A stretch of 64,000 nucleotides of DNA from Halioglobus japonicus. Lineage in GTDB: Bacteria; Pseudomonadota; Gammaproteobacteria; Pseudomonadales; Halieaceae. The stretch spans positions 1,984,001 to 2,048,000 of the forward strand of contig NZ_CP019450.1 in assembly GCF_001983995.1 (NCBI RefSeq), read 5' to 3'. The first letter of the stretch is position 1. Each line of letters starts with the position of its first letter. The position numbers and the translations under genes are program-made. Of the stretch, positions 15,914 to 25,689 are shown one piece after another. The notes beneath the pieces were generated by a model. It had not been told where the DNA came from and searched no databases. It saw only the letters and a program-made list of their open reading frames with translations.

Positions 15914-18682
15914 TTACATCTGCTGGATCTGCGTCTGCTGCTCCTGAAGCTTCTCCAGCGCCTGTTGTTGCGCCTGCATTTTCTCCCGCTCTTTTTCCAC
16001 AACGGCTGCGGGGGCCTTGTCGACAAATGCACTGTTAGCGAGTTTTCCTTTGACTCGTCCCAGCTCTTTTTCCAATTTGTCGATTTCCTTGGCAAGGCGC
16101 GCCAACTCTGCGTCCTTGTCTATCAGGCCGGCCATCGGAATCAGAATCTCCAGTTCACCTACCAGAGCCGTGGCCGCCACGGGTGCTTCAGCTTGTTCGT
16201 CCAGCCACTCGATGTTCGAGAGCTTGGCAAGCTTTCTGAGGAATGGCGCGTTTTCTTGCAGTCTGCGTTTATCTTCGTCGCTGCCATTCTTCAGGAGTAC
16301 TGCGAGTTCTTTGCCCGGTGCGATATTCATCTCGCCACGGATGTTTCGGACACCCACAATGACACCCTTCAGCCATTCTATATCCGCATTTGCGGCGCTG
16401 TCCATAGCGCTAGTATCCGCTATCGGATAGGGCTGCAGCATGATGGTGTCACCTGACCTGCCCGCCAGTGGGGCAACGGTCTGCCAGATTTCCTCCGTAA
16501 TAAAGGGCATAAGTGGGTGTAGCAGGCGCAGCGATGTCTCCAGTACCCGTATCAGGGTGCGGCGCGTGCCGCGCTTGGCTTCGACGCTGGCGTTGTCGTC
16601 CCACAGGACGGGCTTGGACAGTTCCAGGTACCAGTCGCAGTACTCATTCCAGATAAATTCGTAAATAGCCTGCGATGCCAGGTCGAAACGGTAGCTGGCG
16701 ATGGCCCGCTCCACGTCCTGTTCGGTTTCCTGTAGGCGGCTGATAATCCAGCGATCGGCGAGGCTGCGTTCGATGGGCAGCGACTCGTCCTGGCCGCAAT
16801 CTTCGCCGTCGCAGTTCATCATCACATAGCGCGCGGCATTCCAGATCTTGTTACAGAAGTTGCGGAAGCCTTCGATGCGGCCGATGTCGAACTTGATGTC
16901 GCGACCAGTGGATGCCAGCGAGAAATAGGTGAAGCGCAGTGCGTCGGTTCCGTAGGGGGCTATGCCCTCCGGAAACTCCTTGCGGGTTTGTTTCTCGATT
17001 TTTGCCGCCAGCTTGGGTTGCATCATGCCGGCGGTGCGTTTTTTCAGCAGGCTGTCCAGGTCAATGCCGTCGATCAGGTCGATCGGGTCGAGCACGTTGC
17101 CCTTGGATTTGGACATCTTCTGGCCCTGGCTGTCACGCACCAGGCCGTGTACATAAACCGTGTGGAAGGGCACTTCCTTGCGGAAATGCAGGGTCATCAT
17201 AATCATCCGGGCAACCCAGAAGAAGATGATGTCAAAGCCGGTGACCAGCACGGAACTCGGATGGAAAATTTGCAGCTCTTCGGTTTCGTCGGGCCAGCCC
17301 AGGGTGGAGAACGTCCACAGTGCAGAAGAGAACCAGGTATCCAGCACGTCCGGGTCCTGGTGCAGGGCAATGTCGTCGGCCAGGCCGTGTTCGCTGCGCA
17401 CCGCGGCTTCGGACTCACCGACATAGATGTTGCCTTCGCTGTCATACCAGGCGGGAATACGGTGTCCCCACCACAACTGCCGGCTGATACACCAGTCCTG
17501 GATGTCGCGCATCCAGGCGAAATAGGTGTTTTCCCACTGTTTCGGCACGAACTGAATATCGCCGTCTTCCACCGCCTTGATGGCGGGTTTGGCCAGCTCG
17601 CGGGCGTCTACATACCACTGGTCGGTCAGGTAGGGTTCGATCACGACACCCGAACGGTCGCCGCGGGGTACCTTTAGGGTGTGGTCGTCGATTTTTTCCA
17701 GCAGGCCAAGGGCATCGAGATCGGCGACGATTTGCTTGCGCGCGTCGAAGCGGTCCATGCCGACATACTGCTCCGGCGCTTCGCCGCCGATACGGGCGTC
17801 GTCGTCGAGGATGTTAATCATGACAAGCCCGTGGCGCTTACCCATTTCATAGTCATTGAAATCGTGGGCGGGGGTGATCTTCACGCAACCGGTACCGAAC
17901 TCGCGATCGACATAATCGTCACCGATAATCGGGATCTGACGACCTGTCAGGGGCAACTCTACCATGCGCCCGATGAGATGCGCGTAGCGCTCATCTTCCG
18001 GGTGTACAGCCACGGCGGTGTCGCCGAGCATGGTCTCAGGACGGGTGGTGGCCACGGTAAGATGGCCTTCGCCGCCAGTGAGTGGGTAATTGAAGTGCCA
18101 CAGGCTGCCCTGTTCCTCCTCGGAGATAACTTCGAGGTCGGAGATGGCGGTGTGCAGTACCGGGTCCCAGTTCACCAGGCGTTTGCCGCGGTAGATCAAG
18201 CCTTCCTTGTAGAGGCGGATAAATACTTCCTGCACCGCATTGGACAAACCTTCGTCCATGGTGAAGCGCTCGCGCGACCAGTCCATGGAGGCGCCCAGGC
18301 GGCGCAGCTGGCGGGTAATGGTGCCGCCAGACTCTTCTTTCCACTCCCAGACTTTTTCGACAAATTTTTCGCGGCCGAGATCGTGGCGGCTAATGCCCTG
18401 GGCTTCGAGTTGGCGCTCAACCACCATCTGGGTAGCGATACCGGCGTGGTCGGTACCGACCTGCCACAGGGTGTTGTAGCCCGCCATCCGATGGTAGCGA
18501 ATCAAGGCGTCCATGATGGCTTCCTGGAAGCCGTGGCCCATGTGCAGGCTGCCCGTCACATTGGGCGGGGGAATCATGATGCTGTAGGCCTCATCGCCGC
18601 CCTGCGGGGCGAAATAGCCTTTCTCTTCCCATTCCTGGTACCAGCGGGTTTCGATATCTGCGGGTTGGAACGTTTTATCCAT
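15914..18682 (-). CDS. valS: Valyl-tRNA synthetase
   Basis: The protein has 922 aa, full length. The class I HIGH motif is HMGH at about residues 47-50 ([14 protein letters not shown]) and KMSKS lies near 522-526 ([13 protein letters not shown]). The editing (CP1) domain is present ([17 protein letters not shown]), and a C-terminal coiled coil ([20 protein letters not shown]) is typical of ValS. It charges tRNA-Val. It is downstream of pepA-holC in the usual gammaproteobacterial order pepA-holC-valS. Confidence 0.98.
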   Translation of the reverse strand: MDKTFQPADIETRWYQEWEEKGYFAPQGGDEAYSIMIPPPNVTGSLHMGHGFQEAIMDALIRYHRMAGYNTLWQVGTDHAGIATQMVVERQLEAQGISRHDLGREKFVEKVWEWKEESGGTITRQLRRLGASMDWSRERFTMDEGLSNAVQEVFIRLYKEGLIYRGKRLVNWDPVLHTAISDLEVISEEEQGSLWHFNYPLTGGEGHLTVATTRPETMLGDTAVAVHPEDERYAHLIGRMVELPLTGRQIPIIGDDYVDREFGTGCVKITPAHDFNDYEMGKRHGLVMINILDDDARIGGEAPEQYVGMDRFDARKQIVADLDALGLLEKIDDHTLKVPRGDRSGVVIEPYLTDQWYVDARELAKPAIKAVEDGDIQFVPKQWENTYFAWMRDIQDWCISRQLWWGHRIPAWYDSEGNIYVGESEAAVRSEHGLADDIALHQDPDVLDTWFSSALWTFSTLGWPDETEELQIFHPSSVLVTGFDIIFFWVARMIMMTLHFRKEVPFHTVYVHGLVRDSQGQKMSKSKGNVLDPIDLIDGIDLDSLLKKRTAGMMQPKLAAKIEKQTRKEFPEGIAPYGTDALRFTYFSLASTGRDIKFDIGRIEGFRNFCNKIWNAARYVMMNCDGEDCGQDESLPIERSLADRWIISRLQETEQDVERAIASYRFDLASQAIYEFIWNEYCDWYLELSKPVLWDDNASVEAKRGTRRTLIRVLETSLRLLHPLMPFITEEIWQTVAPLAGRSGDTIMLQPYPIADTSAMDSAANADIEWLKGVIVGVRNIRGEMNIAPGKELAVLLKNGSDEDKRRLQENAPFLRKLAKLSNIEWLDEQAEAPVAATALVGELEILIPMAGLIDKDAELARLAKEIDKLEKELGRVKGKLANSAFVDKAPAAVVEKEREKMQAQQQALEKLQEQQTQIQQM

Positions 18683-18818
18683 GCTCGAGTGAATCCGGGG
18701 GTCAAAATAAGGGGCGCGATTATACGCGAAGGTGCCCGGTTATTATAGAAGCAGGCAGAGGGTTTGATTTGTGCCAGGGGGCGCTTTGAATCCCGGCCTT
18801 CGGGGGAGTGTCGGGGCG

Positions 18819-19238
18819 TTACAAGTCGTGTTTTTCGAGCTGGTAGCCCCGGTCCTTGTAGAACATCCAGGACTCGCGCAATGCCGCCAGACTGTCTTCG
18901 TCCTGGGTGACAACTTCGGCCACACGCGCAAACCGGCTGAAAAACGCCGGGATGTCCAATTGCAGGTTGATCATCAGGTCGTTGTGATCACCCGGATCCT
19001 GCCCCCAGCCTATGCCAATGGGCTGCGCCAGGGCGTCGCCGGCCAGGGCATGGGGGAGAAAACTGCTGGGTCGGTAGCTCCACAGGAGCTGGTCGAGGGC
19101 CTCTGCCTGAGCCCGGTCGACCGCATTGATGTAGATACGATGCCCCTGGGCGAAAGCCTTATCAGCCAGGCGCGCGGCGACGGTGAGGCGCTGGGACGCC
19201 TCAGCCGCCTGGACTACGTAGAAACCGACCCGGGTCAT
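18819..19238 (-). CDS. holC: DNA polymerase III chi subunit
   Basis: The protein has 139 aa from the ATG at 19238; earlier in-frame starts would run into pepA and are not supported. FYVVQAAEASQRLTVAARLA, then GHRIYINAVDRAQAEALDQL and a conserved WSYRPSSFLPHAL segment match HolC. Chi links the clamp loader to single-strand binding protein in the replisome. It follows pepA by 8 bp and precedes valS, the conserved order. Confidence 0.92.
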   Translation of the reverse strand: MTRVGFYVVQAAEASQRLTVAARLADKAFAQGHRIYINAVDRAQAEALDQLLWSYRPSSFLPHALAGDALAQPIGIGWGQDPGDHNDLMINLQLDIPAFFSRFARVAEVVTQDEDSLAALRESWMFYKDRGYQLEKHDL

Positions 19239-19246
19239 GCGCCGCG

Positions 19247-20731
19247 TTAGCCTGCGCGATCTTGCAGGTAGCGGGTCAGCAGGCTCACGGGGCGACCCGT
19301 AGCGCCTTTGGGTGCACCACTCCAGGCAGAGCCCGCAATGTCGAGGTGGGCCCAGTCGTAGGCCTTGGTGAACTCCGACAGGAAGCACGCAGCGGTGACA
19401 CTGCCGCCGCCAGGGCCGCCAATATTGGCAAGATCGGCAAAATTGCTTTTCAGCTGGCGGGTGTAGTCGTCCCATAGCGGCATGCGCCAGGCGCGATCGT
19501 GGCTCTCGGTGCCCGCTGCCAGGAGCTGCTCGGCCAGCTCATCCTGATTGGCGTACAAACCGGTGGCGTGTGCCCCCAGCGCGATAACACAGGCGCCGGT
19601 GAGTGTAGCGATGTCGATGACTGCTGCAGGCTTGTAGCGCTCCACATAGGTAAGCGCATCGCACAGCACCAGGCGACCCTCGGCATCGGTATTAAGCACT
19701 TCAATGGTCTTGCCTGCCATGCTCGTTACCACATCGCCGGGCTTGGTTGCGCGGCCGCTGGGCATGTTTTCCGCGGCGGCGACCACGGCCACCACATTCA
19801 GTGGCAGGTTCATTTGGGTTACCGCTGTCATGGTGCCGAATACGCTTGCAGCGCCGCCCATGTCGTATTTCATTTCGTCCATCTTGGCGCCGGGCTTGAG
19901 GGAAATGCCGCCGCTATCAAAGGTAATACCCTTGCCGACCAGCACGTAGGGCTTGTCACTCTTCTTGCCGCCGTTGTACTCCATGACGATGAGTTTGGCG
20001 GGTTCGTCGGTGCCAGCAGTGACAGACAGCAGTGAACCCATACCCAGCTCACGCATTTTCTTCTCGTCGAGAATTTGCACTTTTACCTGCTTGTGGCTGC
20101 GGCCCAGCATGCGAGCCTGGGCTGCAAGGTGCGTGGGCGTGCAGTAGTTGCCGGGAAGGTCGGCCAGATGGCGTGCTACGTTAATGCCCTCGCCGGTAGC
20201 GGCACCGGTTGCGAGCGCCTTTTCAGCCGCTGCTTTACTCATGGTGCCAGCCACAACCAACTTATTGAGCGCCATGGGCGGACGCGGCTTGGACACCGTT
20301 TCGGTATATCGATAGGCGCGGGACGTGAGATCCCTGGCCAACATGTCCAGCAGCCAGGCTTCGTCGGCATCGGTGACAGGAATCTCACCGATGAGCAGCA
20401 AGGCGTCCTTTGCGTCCAGGTGGTTGAGAGCGGTGTACAGGCCCTTGGCAAAATCGCGTGCTGCGGCGCGGTCAAAGGACTTCTTCTCGCCGCAACCTAT
20501 CAGCAGGACGCGCTTGAGCTTGCCGCAGCCCAGCAGCGTGTGGCCTTCGCCGGTTTTGCCTTTGAAATCGCCCAGTTCGATAGAAGCGCTGATCGCGCCG
20601 CCACAGGCCTTGTCCAGTGCTTTGGCCTGGCCTTTCAGGGCTTCGCCTTTGAACAGCGGCAATACGGCGCAGGCGCTGCTCGCCTTGCTTGCGTCTTCGA
20701 CTTTGCGAGCGGAAAACTTGATGGTAGTCAT
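19247..20731 (-). CDS. pepA: Leucyl aminopeptidase (M17)
   Basis: The protein has 494 aa from the ATG at 20731 (GAGG about 9 nt upstream; an in-frame start 24 bp earlier is weaker). Metal and catalytic signatures are intact: VGKGITFDSGGISLKPG, KYDMGGAASV, and NTDAEGRLVLCDALTY. It removes N-terminal residues from peptides in the cytoplasm; in some gammaproteobacteria PepA also binds DNA. First gene of pepA-holC-valS and divergent from lptF, the classic arrangement. Confidence 0.96.
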   Translation of the reverse strand: MTTIKFSARKVEDASKASSACAVLPLFKGEALKGQAKALDKACGGAISASIELGDFKGKTGEGHTLLGCGKLKRVLLIGCGEKKSFDRAAARDFAKGLYTALNHLDAKDALLLIGEIPVTDADEAWLLDMLARDLTSRAYRYTETVSKPRPPMALNKLVVAGTMSKAAAEKALATGAATGEGINVARHLADLPGNYCTPTHLAAQARMLGRSHKQVKVQILDEKKMRELGMGSLLSVTAGTDEPAKLIVMEYNGGKKSDKPYVLVGKGITFDSGGISLKPGAKMDEMKYDMGGAASVFGTMTAVTQMNLPLNVVAVVAAAENMPSGRATKPGDVVTSMAGKTIEVLNTDAEGRLVLCDALTYVERYKPAAVIDIATLTGACVIALGAHATGLYANQDELAEQLLAAGTESHDRAWRMPLWDDYTRQLKSNFADLANIGGPGGGSVTAACFLSEFTKAYDWAHLDIAGSAWSGAPKGATGRPVSLLTRYLQDRAG

Positions 20732-20824
20732 GGGGGAATTGCCTCGTAGTATCAACGGGCGATAGTGTATGATGTTGCGGACATAAACTGAACCGAAAAA
20801 GCCCGCTGCAGCAGACGCCCCGGC

Positions 20825-21934
20825 ATGAGAATTTTACGCTACCTAACCCGCGAAGTACTCACCCACATGCTGGCTGTGAGCTTTGTCTTGCTGGTGATTA
20901 TTATCAGCGGGCGTTTCGTCAAGTATCTGGCCGAGGCCGCCGTCGGCGATCTGGCGGCCAATGTACTGTTGCCGGTGATGTTCTATCGCCTGCCCGGGTT
21001 CCTCGAACTGATAATTCCTCTGGGGCTGTTCATCGGCATTCTCATGTCTTACGGCCGCCTCTACGTCGAAAGTGAAATGGTGGTGCTCTCCGCCTGTGGC
21101 GTCAGCCCGTCCCGGCTGGCCCGCTACACGCTGGTGCCGGCAGTGATTGTGAGTGTGCTAGTAGGGGTGCTCAGCCTCTGGGTGACGCCCATGGGGGCAT
21201 CGCGTTCCGAGGCGCTGCTGGACGACCCGGAATCCTCACAGGGGCTGCATGCCATGGCCGCGGGGCGGTTTCAGAGCCGGCGCGCTAGCGATACCGTCAG
21301 CTATGCCCAGCGTATTGATCAGGACGGCACGATGTACTCGGTTTTTCTGTCCCAGCGCGAGCGCGACAGTAGCGGTAATCTGCGCATGGTGGTCACGGTG
21401 GCAGAGGAGGCCGAGATGATTCTCGATGGGGTCTCCGGCGCCCGTTACCTGGAGTTACGCAACGGCTATCGCTACAGCGGATATCCGGGCAACATGGACT
21501 ATGATATCGCCCAGTTCGATACGTTTGGCGAAATGATTCCCGAGCCGGAGGGCGGTATTCGCACCGCCGACCCTGTCGATGGTCGCGCAACCTCACGGCT
21601 GTGGGCCTCCGACAGCCTGGAAGACAGGGCGGCACTGCAGTGGCGTTTGTCGATTCCCCTGATGGTGCCTATTGTGGCGGTCATTGCCATGTGCCTGAGC
21701 CGCACCGATCACCGCCGCGGCCGCTACGCGAAGATGGCTCCGGCGTTTCTCATTTACCTTGCTTACCTGATGTTGCTGGCGAATGCTCGAACGGCCTTTG
21801 CCGAGGGCGGTGGGGTGCCCGGCGGTTTGTGGTGGGTGCACTGCCTGTTCGCCCTGGTGGCGCTCGCTATGTTGTATGGCGACAGCCTGCGCACTCGATT
21901 CACCTACTGGAGGCGGAATCGTGCGTCAGCTTGA
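20825..21934 (+). CDS. lptF: LPS export permease LptF
   Basis: The protein has 369 aa. Three N-terminal membrane segments (about 15-33, 55-75, 100-120), a periplasmic jellyroll-like domain (about 135-265) and three C-terminal membrane segments match LptF. With LptG and the LptB ATPase it extracts LPS from the inner membrane. It overlaps lptG by 14 bp and is divergent from pepA, the conserved neighbourhood. Confidence 0.95.
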   Translation: MRILRYLTREVLTHMLAVSFVLLVIIISGRFVKYLAEAAVGDLAANVLLPVMFYRLPGFLELIIPLGLFIGILMSYGRLYVESEMVVLSACGVSPSRLARYTLVPAVIVSVLVGVLSLWVTPMGASRSEALLDDPESSQGLHAMAAGRFQSRRASDTVSYAQRIDQDGTMYSVFLSQRERDSSGNLRMVVTVAEEAEMILDGVSGARYLELRNGYRYSGYPGNMDYDIAQFDTFGEMIPEPEGGIRTADPVDGRATSRLWASDSLEDRAALQWRLSIPLMVPIVAVIAMCLSRTDHRRGRYAKMAPAFLIYLAYLMLLANARTAFAEGGGVPGGLWWVHCLFALVALAMLYGDSLRTRFTYWRRNRASA

Positions 21935-22982
21935 TCGCTACATCGGAAAGACCGTGTTGATGTCCATTCTGCTGGTGCTGGTGGTCATCGTGGGACTGGA
22001 CGGCATTGCCGCATTTATCGACGAATCCGAGGATGTGTCCGAGACCTACACCTTTGGCAAGGTCGCTCTCTACGTATTGCTCACCCTACCAGGGAGTTGC
22101 TACGAATTTATTCCCTTTGCCGCGCTAATCGGCTGCATGCTGGGCCTGGGTCAACTGGCAACTTCCAGTGAGTTGGTGGTTATGCGTGCCGCCGGGGTCT
22201 CCATAGGACGGCTTACGTGGCTGGCGCTGAAGCCGGCATTGGTGATCGCGCTGGTGGGGTTTGTGTTGGGCGAGTTTATGGCGCCGCGCACCGATCAGAT
22301 GGCGGAAACCCAGCGTGCGCTTGCGCAGAATCCGGGAGAGAGTTTTTCCGGCAGGCACGGTGTTTGGAACCGTGAGGGAAATACCTTTTTCCATTTCAAT
22401 GCCGTGGAACCCCAGGGCATTGTGCACGGTATCACCCTGTTACAGATGGACGACCGCAACCAGCTGCAGTCATCGCTGCGCGCGCGTCAGGCGGTGTATC
22501 AAGGCACGCACTGGGTCATGGAAGATGTGGTGCAAACCAATTTCAGCAGTTGGCAGACCAGTCGCGAGGAGCACGCCAGCCTGCGCTGGGATACGGGGAT
22601 TACACCGGAGCTGTTGTCACTTGTGATTGTGGAGCCGGGGCAATTGCCGCTGGCGGACCTGTATCGCTATAGCCGCTACCTGCAGCAACAGGGCTTGGAG
22701 TCAGAAGATTATCAGCTGGCCCTGTGGCGCAAGCTGTTTCAGCCGCTGGCTGTGAGCGCCCTGGTGTTGATAGCGATTTCCTTCATCTTTGGCCCGCTGC
22801 GCGAGGGCACCATGGGCTTTAGGATATTTGCCGGTGTGATTGTCGGGATCGTCTTTCGGACCAGCCAGGATTTGCTGGGGCCGGCCAGCATGGTTTTTGG
22901 CTTCCCGCCCATTTATGCGGCTCTGGGGCCAATTATTCTGTGTATGCTGGCCGGGATTCTATTGCTCATGCGCGCAAGGTAG
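21921..22982 (+). CDS. lptG: LPS export permease LptG
   Basis: The protein has 353 aa from the GTG at 21921, chosen because GGAGGCGG stands 6 nt upstream and the protein then begins with the family's RQLDRYIGKTV. A longer frame from 21783 lies inside lptF and is not needed. Membrane segments at both ends flank a periplasmic domain, as in LptF. It forms the LptFG transmembrane pair of the LPS transporter. Overlap with lptF implies coupled translation. Confidence 0.95.
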   Translation: MRQLDRYIGKTVLMSILLVLVVIVGLDGIAAFIDESEDVSETYTFGKVALYVLLTLPGSCYEFIPFAALIGCMLGLGQLATSSELVVMRAAGVSIGRLTWLALKPALVIALVGFVLGEFMAPRTDQMAETQRALAQNPGESFSGRHGVWNREGNTFFHFNAVEPQGIVHGITLLQMDDRNQLQSSLRARQAVYQGTHWVMEDVVQTNFSSWQTSREEHASLRWDTGITPELLSLVIVEPGQLPLADLYRYSRYLQQQGLESEDYQLALWRKLFQPLAVSALVLIAISFIFGPLREGTMGFRIFAGVIVGIVFRTSQDLLGPASMVFGFPPIYAALGPIILCMLAGILLLMRAR

Positions 22983-23026
22983 GCCCGGGGCCCTTTGTTT
23001 GGGTCAGTTGGCCTCGGGATTGAAGC

Positions 23027-23512
23027 CTACTTATCCCTGCTGGCTTTAGGCAGCAAGATCAGCTCCGTGCCGGACAGGTAGTCGTGCCAGTAGCGGTGAT
23101 TGCGATCCACCAGTTTCCACCAGTAGCCCAATCCCAGACACGCGGCACTGATAGCCGCCCCGAGGCAGCGCAGTAAGACCTGGCCTGCGTTGATCCTGCC
23201 GCCGTCGGACCGCACCAGTTTGATACGCCAGGCCTGCATGCCCAGGGTCTGGCCATTCTTGAGCCAGAAGGCGCCAAAAAAAAGTATCAGTGACAGAGCT
23301 GTGAGGACTTGTCCCGCCAGTGGCGGCAACACCTCCCGTTCACCGCCGCTCAGCTGTACCGCTACGCCCAGCCCCAGGGCGTTCACCACAAAGATCAGCG
23401 CGATGACCAGCAAGCTGTCGTAAATCATTGAGGTGAAATGGCGTAGGATCGAGGGCGATGGCCCAGCTGGGTCCGTTGCAGGCGGCGGCTCGTTGACGAT
23501 GTCTTTACTCAT
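23027..23512 (-). CDS. RDD family membrane protein
   Basis: The protein has 161 aa from the ATG at 23512; an in-frame start at 23620 would run into the response regulator. An RDD-type domain fills the rest: SMIYDSLLVIALIFVVNALG as first membrane helix, LFFGAFWLKNGQTLGMQAWR with the conserved GQTLGM signature, and a closing ACLGLGYWWKLVDRN. Function of such small RDD proteins is unknown. It converges with lptG and is divergent from the two-component system. Confidence 0.85.
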   Translation of the reverse strand: MSKDIVNEPPPATDPAGPSPSILRHFTSMIYDSLLVIALIFVVNALGLGVAVQLSGGEREVLPPLAGQVLTALSLILFFGAFWLKNGQTLGMQAWRIKLVRSDGGRINAGQVLLRCLGAAISAACLGLGYWWKLVDRNHRYWHDYLSGTELILLPKASRDK

Positions 23513-23543
23513 GGCGCCGTAGTCTACCACCATTGCGCTTCGA

Positions 23544-23559
23544 TTAATGTTCGTTAATG
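23544..23559 (+). promoter_or_regulatory. Direct repeat upstream of the response regulator
   Basis: TTAATG occurs at 23544-23549 and again at 23554-23559, one helical turn apart. OmpR-class regulators of the PmrA/QseB type bind such TTAA-containing direct repeats, although with slightly different spacing. It lies 56-71 bp before the response regulator start, so autoregulation is possible. Confidence 0.4.
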
Positions 23560-23614
23560 GAGCCGGGGATTCGGGCTGTGCTACATTGCGCGTCGAGTAA
23601 TAGAGTAATTCCTT

Positions 23615-24301
23615 ATGCAAGTTTTGCTGGTTGAAGACGACCAGGCCCTGGCCGAGTTTATCGGCACCGAACTACAGCGCAGTGGCAGTAGCTGTGTGCA
23701 CTGTGATGACGGTGATCAGGCCTACGCCACCGCGCTCGAGGGCGCGTTCGATGTCATGGTGGTCGACCGCATGCTGCCCGGACGTGATGGCCTGACCCTG
23801 ATTCAGGATTTGCGTCGCCAGGGGCTGACCACGCCGGCACTGGTGTTGAGTGCTCTGGGCGAAGTCGATGATCGGGTGCAGGGCCTTAAATCCGGTGCCG
23901 ATGATTACCTGGTAAAACCCTTTGCCATCGATGAACTACAGGCACGACTGCAGGTCTTGTTACGTCGAGGGTCTGCAGGTGGCAATGAAACCGTGACCCG
24001 CTTGCAGGTGGCCGATCTCACCATGGATTTACTCCAGCAGCAGGTCGACAGAGGCGGTGTTTCGATTAATCTGCAACCGCGCGAGTACCGCTTGCTCGAA
24101 TACCTGATGCGTCACGAGAGTCAGGTTGTCACCCGGACCATGTTGCTTGAGCATGTCTGGGGCTATAACTTCGATCCACAGACGAACGTGATTGATGTGC
24201 ATATCTCGCGACTGCGGCAGAAGCTCGACAAGGAGTTTGAGCAGCCGCTGCTGCACACCGTACGCGGCGCCGGTTATCGCCTCGGTCACGGCGCCGAGTA
24301 A
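23615..24301 (+). CDS. OmpR-family response regulator (PmrA/QseB type)
   Basis: The protein has 228 aa. The receiver domain has the acidic pair (VEDDQ), phospho-acceptor Asp51 (VVDRMLPGRDG) and Lys in YLVKPFAIDEL. The C-terminal winged helix (about 130-225) ends in NVIDVHISRLRQKLD and the typical TVRGAGYRL. It is followed after 5 bp by its sensor kinase. The stimulus cannot be read from sequence; PmrA/QseB-like members respond to envelope or metal stress. Confidence 0.93.
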   Translation: MQVLLVEDDQALAEFIGTELQRSGSSCVHCDDGDQAYATALEGAFDVMVVDRMLPGRDGLTLIQDLRRQGLTTPALVLSALGEVDDRVQGLKSGADDYLVKPFAIDELQARLQVLLRRGSAGGNETVTRLQVADLTMDLLQQQVDRGGVSINLQPREYRLLEYLMRHESQVVTRTMLLEHVWGYNFDPQTNVIDVHISRLRQKLDKEFEQPLLHTVRGAGYRLGHGAE

Positions 24302-24306
24302 CCGCC

Positions 24307-25689
24307 GTGAATTTTCGCGAGGTTATCGCCAGCCTCACTTTCCGCTATATCGCCAAGTATCTGCTGGTACTTAGCGCCGCAGTGACGGCGCTGATGGCCA
24401 GTCTCTACGCCCTGTATAGCTATGCGTACTTTCATGATCTGGGCTCGAGTATCGTGGAAGAGCACGAAACCCTGAAACTGATCTATCGGGGGCAGGGCAT
24501 GGACGGCCTGGGCAAGTATGTCCAGGACCAGCGGCAGAGCTGGTACGTTGATCGCTTTCATTACCTGATTCGGGATGGCGAAGGGAACACCCTATTAGGC
24601 GATTTGCCTGCGGGCACCAGTTACAGCGAGTTTGAAGACGGCTGGCTGGGCTTTGAACTGGCACTGCTGGAGTGGGGCGAGGAGGTGGGCGTTGAGTTTC
24701 TGGCCCGCCAGGTACAGTTAGACGAAAATGTGTTTGCACTGGTGGCGCGCAGTTTTGACGAAGCGGGCAAGCAGGGCAGGGTTGTCGTGGCCATGCTTTA
24801 TCGCACCATGGCGGCGACGATTCTTCTGGGGCTGATCGGTGGTTTCTTTGCCGCGGCCCGCAGCCTGCAGCGAGTGGACTGGTTGAGTCGGGAGATGTCG
24901 CGGATTATTCGCGGCGACCCTTCCCAGCGGCTGGATGTGGACCGCGAGAAGGGCCAGGTAAAACAGCTGGCCCTGATGATGAACGAAATGCTCGACCAGA
25001 CTGAGTCCCTCATGCAGGGGGTGCGCAGTGTATCGGACAATATCGCCCATGATCTGCGCACACCGCTGAGCCGCATGCGCAACCAGTTGAGCCAGCTGCA
25101 AGATAATGTGACACCGGATCGCAGTGCGGACGTGGAGCATCTACTGGCGGACTGTGATGCGCTGTTGACCTCGTTCAATGCCGTACTGCGCATTTCTGCC
25201 CTCGAGGCAGGTAGCCGTTATGCCGGTGGCACCGAGCTCGACCTGGCGGCGCTACTGGAGGATGTAGGCGACCTCTACGAACCGGTGGCTCACGACAAGG
25301 GCATCGAATTCAGCGTGAGCGCCGCAGGCCCACGCTACTGTGAAGGTGAGGCCGACCTGCTGTTTCAGATGTTTGCCAATGTGCTAGATAACGCCATCAA
25401 GTACACGCCGGAGGGCGGTCGTGTTGCGGTGAATCTGCAAGTGGGAAGTGGTGCCGAACTGCGGGTCAGTATCAGCGATACGGGGCCTGGTATATCAGCC
25501 GAGCACTGGGAAGATGTGTTCCGGCGTTTTTACCGGGTTGAGCCCAGCCGCTCTGGCCAGCCAGGCCATGGACTGGGCCTGAGCATGGCGCAGGCCATTG
25601 CTCACTATCACCATGGCGCCGTGGATCTGCATGACAATCACCCCGGCTTGCGGGTAATAATCAGCCTGCCGCGTCGGGTCCGGAGCTAG
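24307..25689 (+). CDS. Sensor histidine kinase
   Basis: The protein has 460 aa from a GTG at 24307, 5 bp after the response regulator. Two membrane helices (about 14-40 and 162-185) flank a ~120-residue periplasmic sensor domain, followed by HAMP, the H-box with phospho-acceptor His248 (DNIAHDLRTPLSR), the N-box (FANVLDNAIKYTPEGG) and the G-boxes (SDTGPGI, GHGLGLSMAQAI). All catalytic motifs are present. It should phosphorylate the adjacent regulator. The periplasmic domain matches no sensor that I recognise. Confidence 0.93.
   Translation: MNFREVIASLTFRYIAKYLLVLSAAVTALMASLYALYSYAYFHDLGSSIVEEHETLKLIYRGQGMDGLGKYVQDQRQSWYVDRFHYLIRDGEGNTLLGDLPAGTSYSEFEDGWLGFELALLEWGEEVGVEFLARQVQLDENVFALVARSFDEAGKQGRVVVAMLYRTMAATILLGLIGGFFAAARSLQRVDWLSREMSRIIRGDPSQRLDVDREKGQVKQLALMMNEMLDQTESLMQGVRSVSDNIAHDLRTPLSRMRNQLSQLQDNVTPDRSADVEHLLADCDALLTSFNAVLRISALEAGSRYAGGTELDLAALLEDVGDLYEPVAHDKGIEFSVSAAGPRYCEGEADLLFQMFANVLDNAIKYTPEGGRVAVNLQVGSGAELRVSISDTGPGISAEHWEDVFRRFYRVEPSRSGQPGHGLGLSMAQAIAHYHHGAVDLHDNHPGLRVIISLPRRVRS

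Noticed and set aside
17681..18748. A 355-codon open frame antisense to valS
   Set aside because: It lies wholly opposite conserved ValS sequence and has no recognisable domain.
22983..23000. GGCCCGGGGCC as a terminator after lptG
   Set aside because: The stem has almost no loop and only three T follow.
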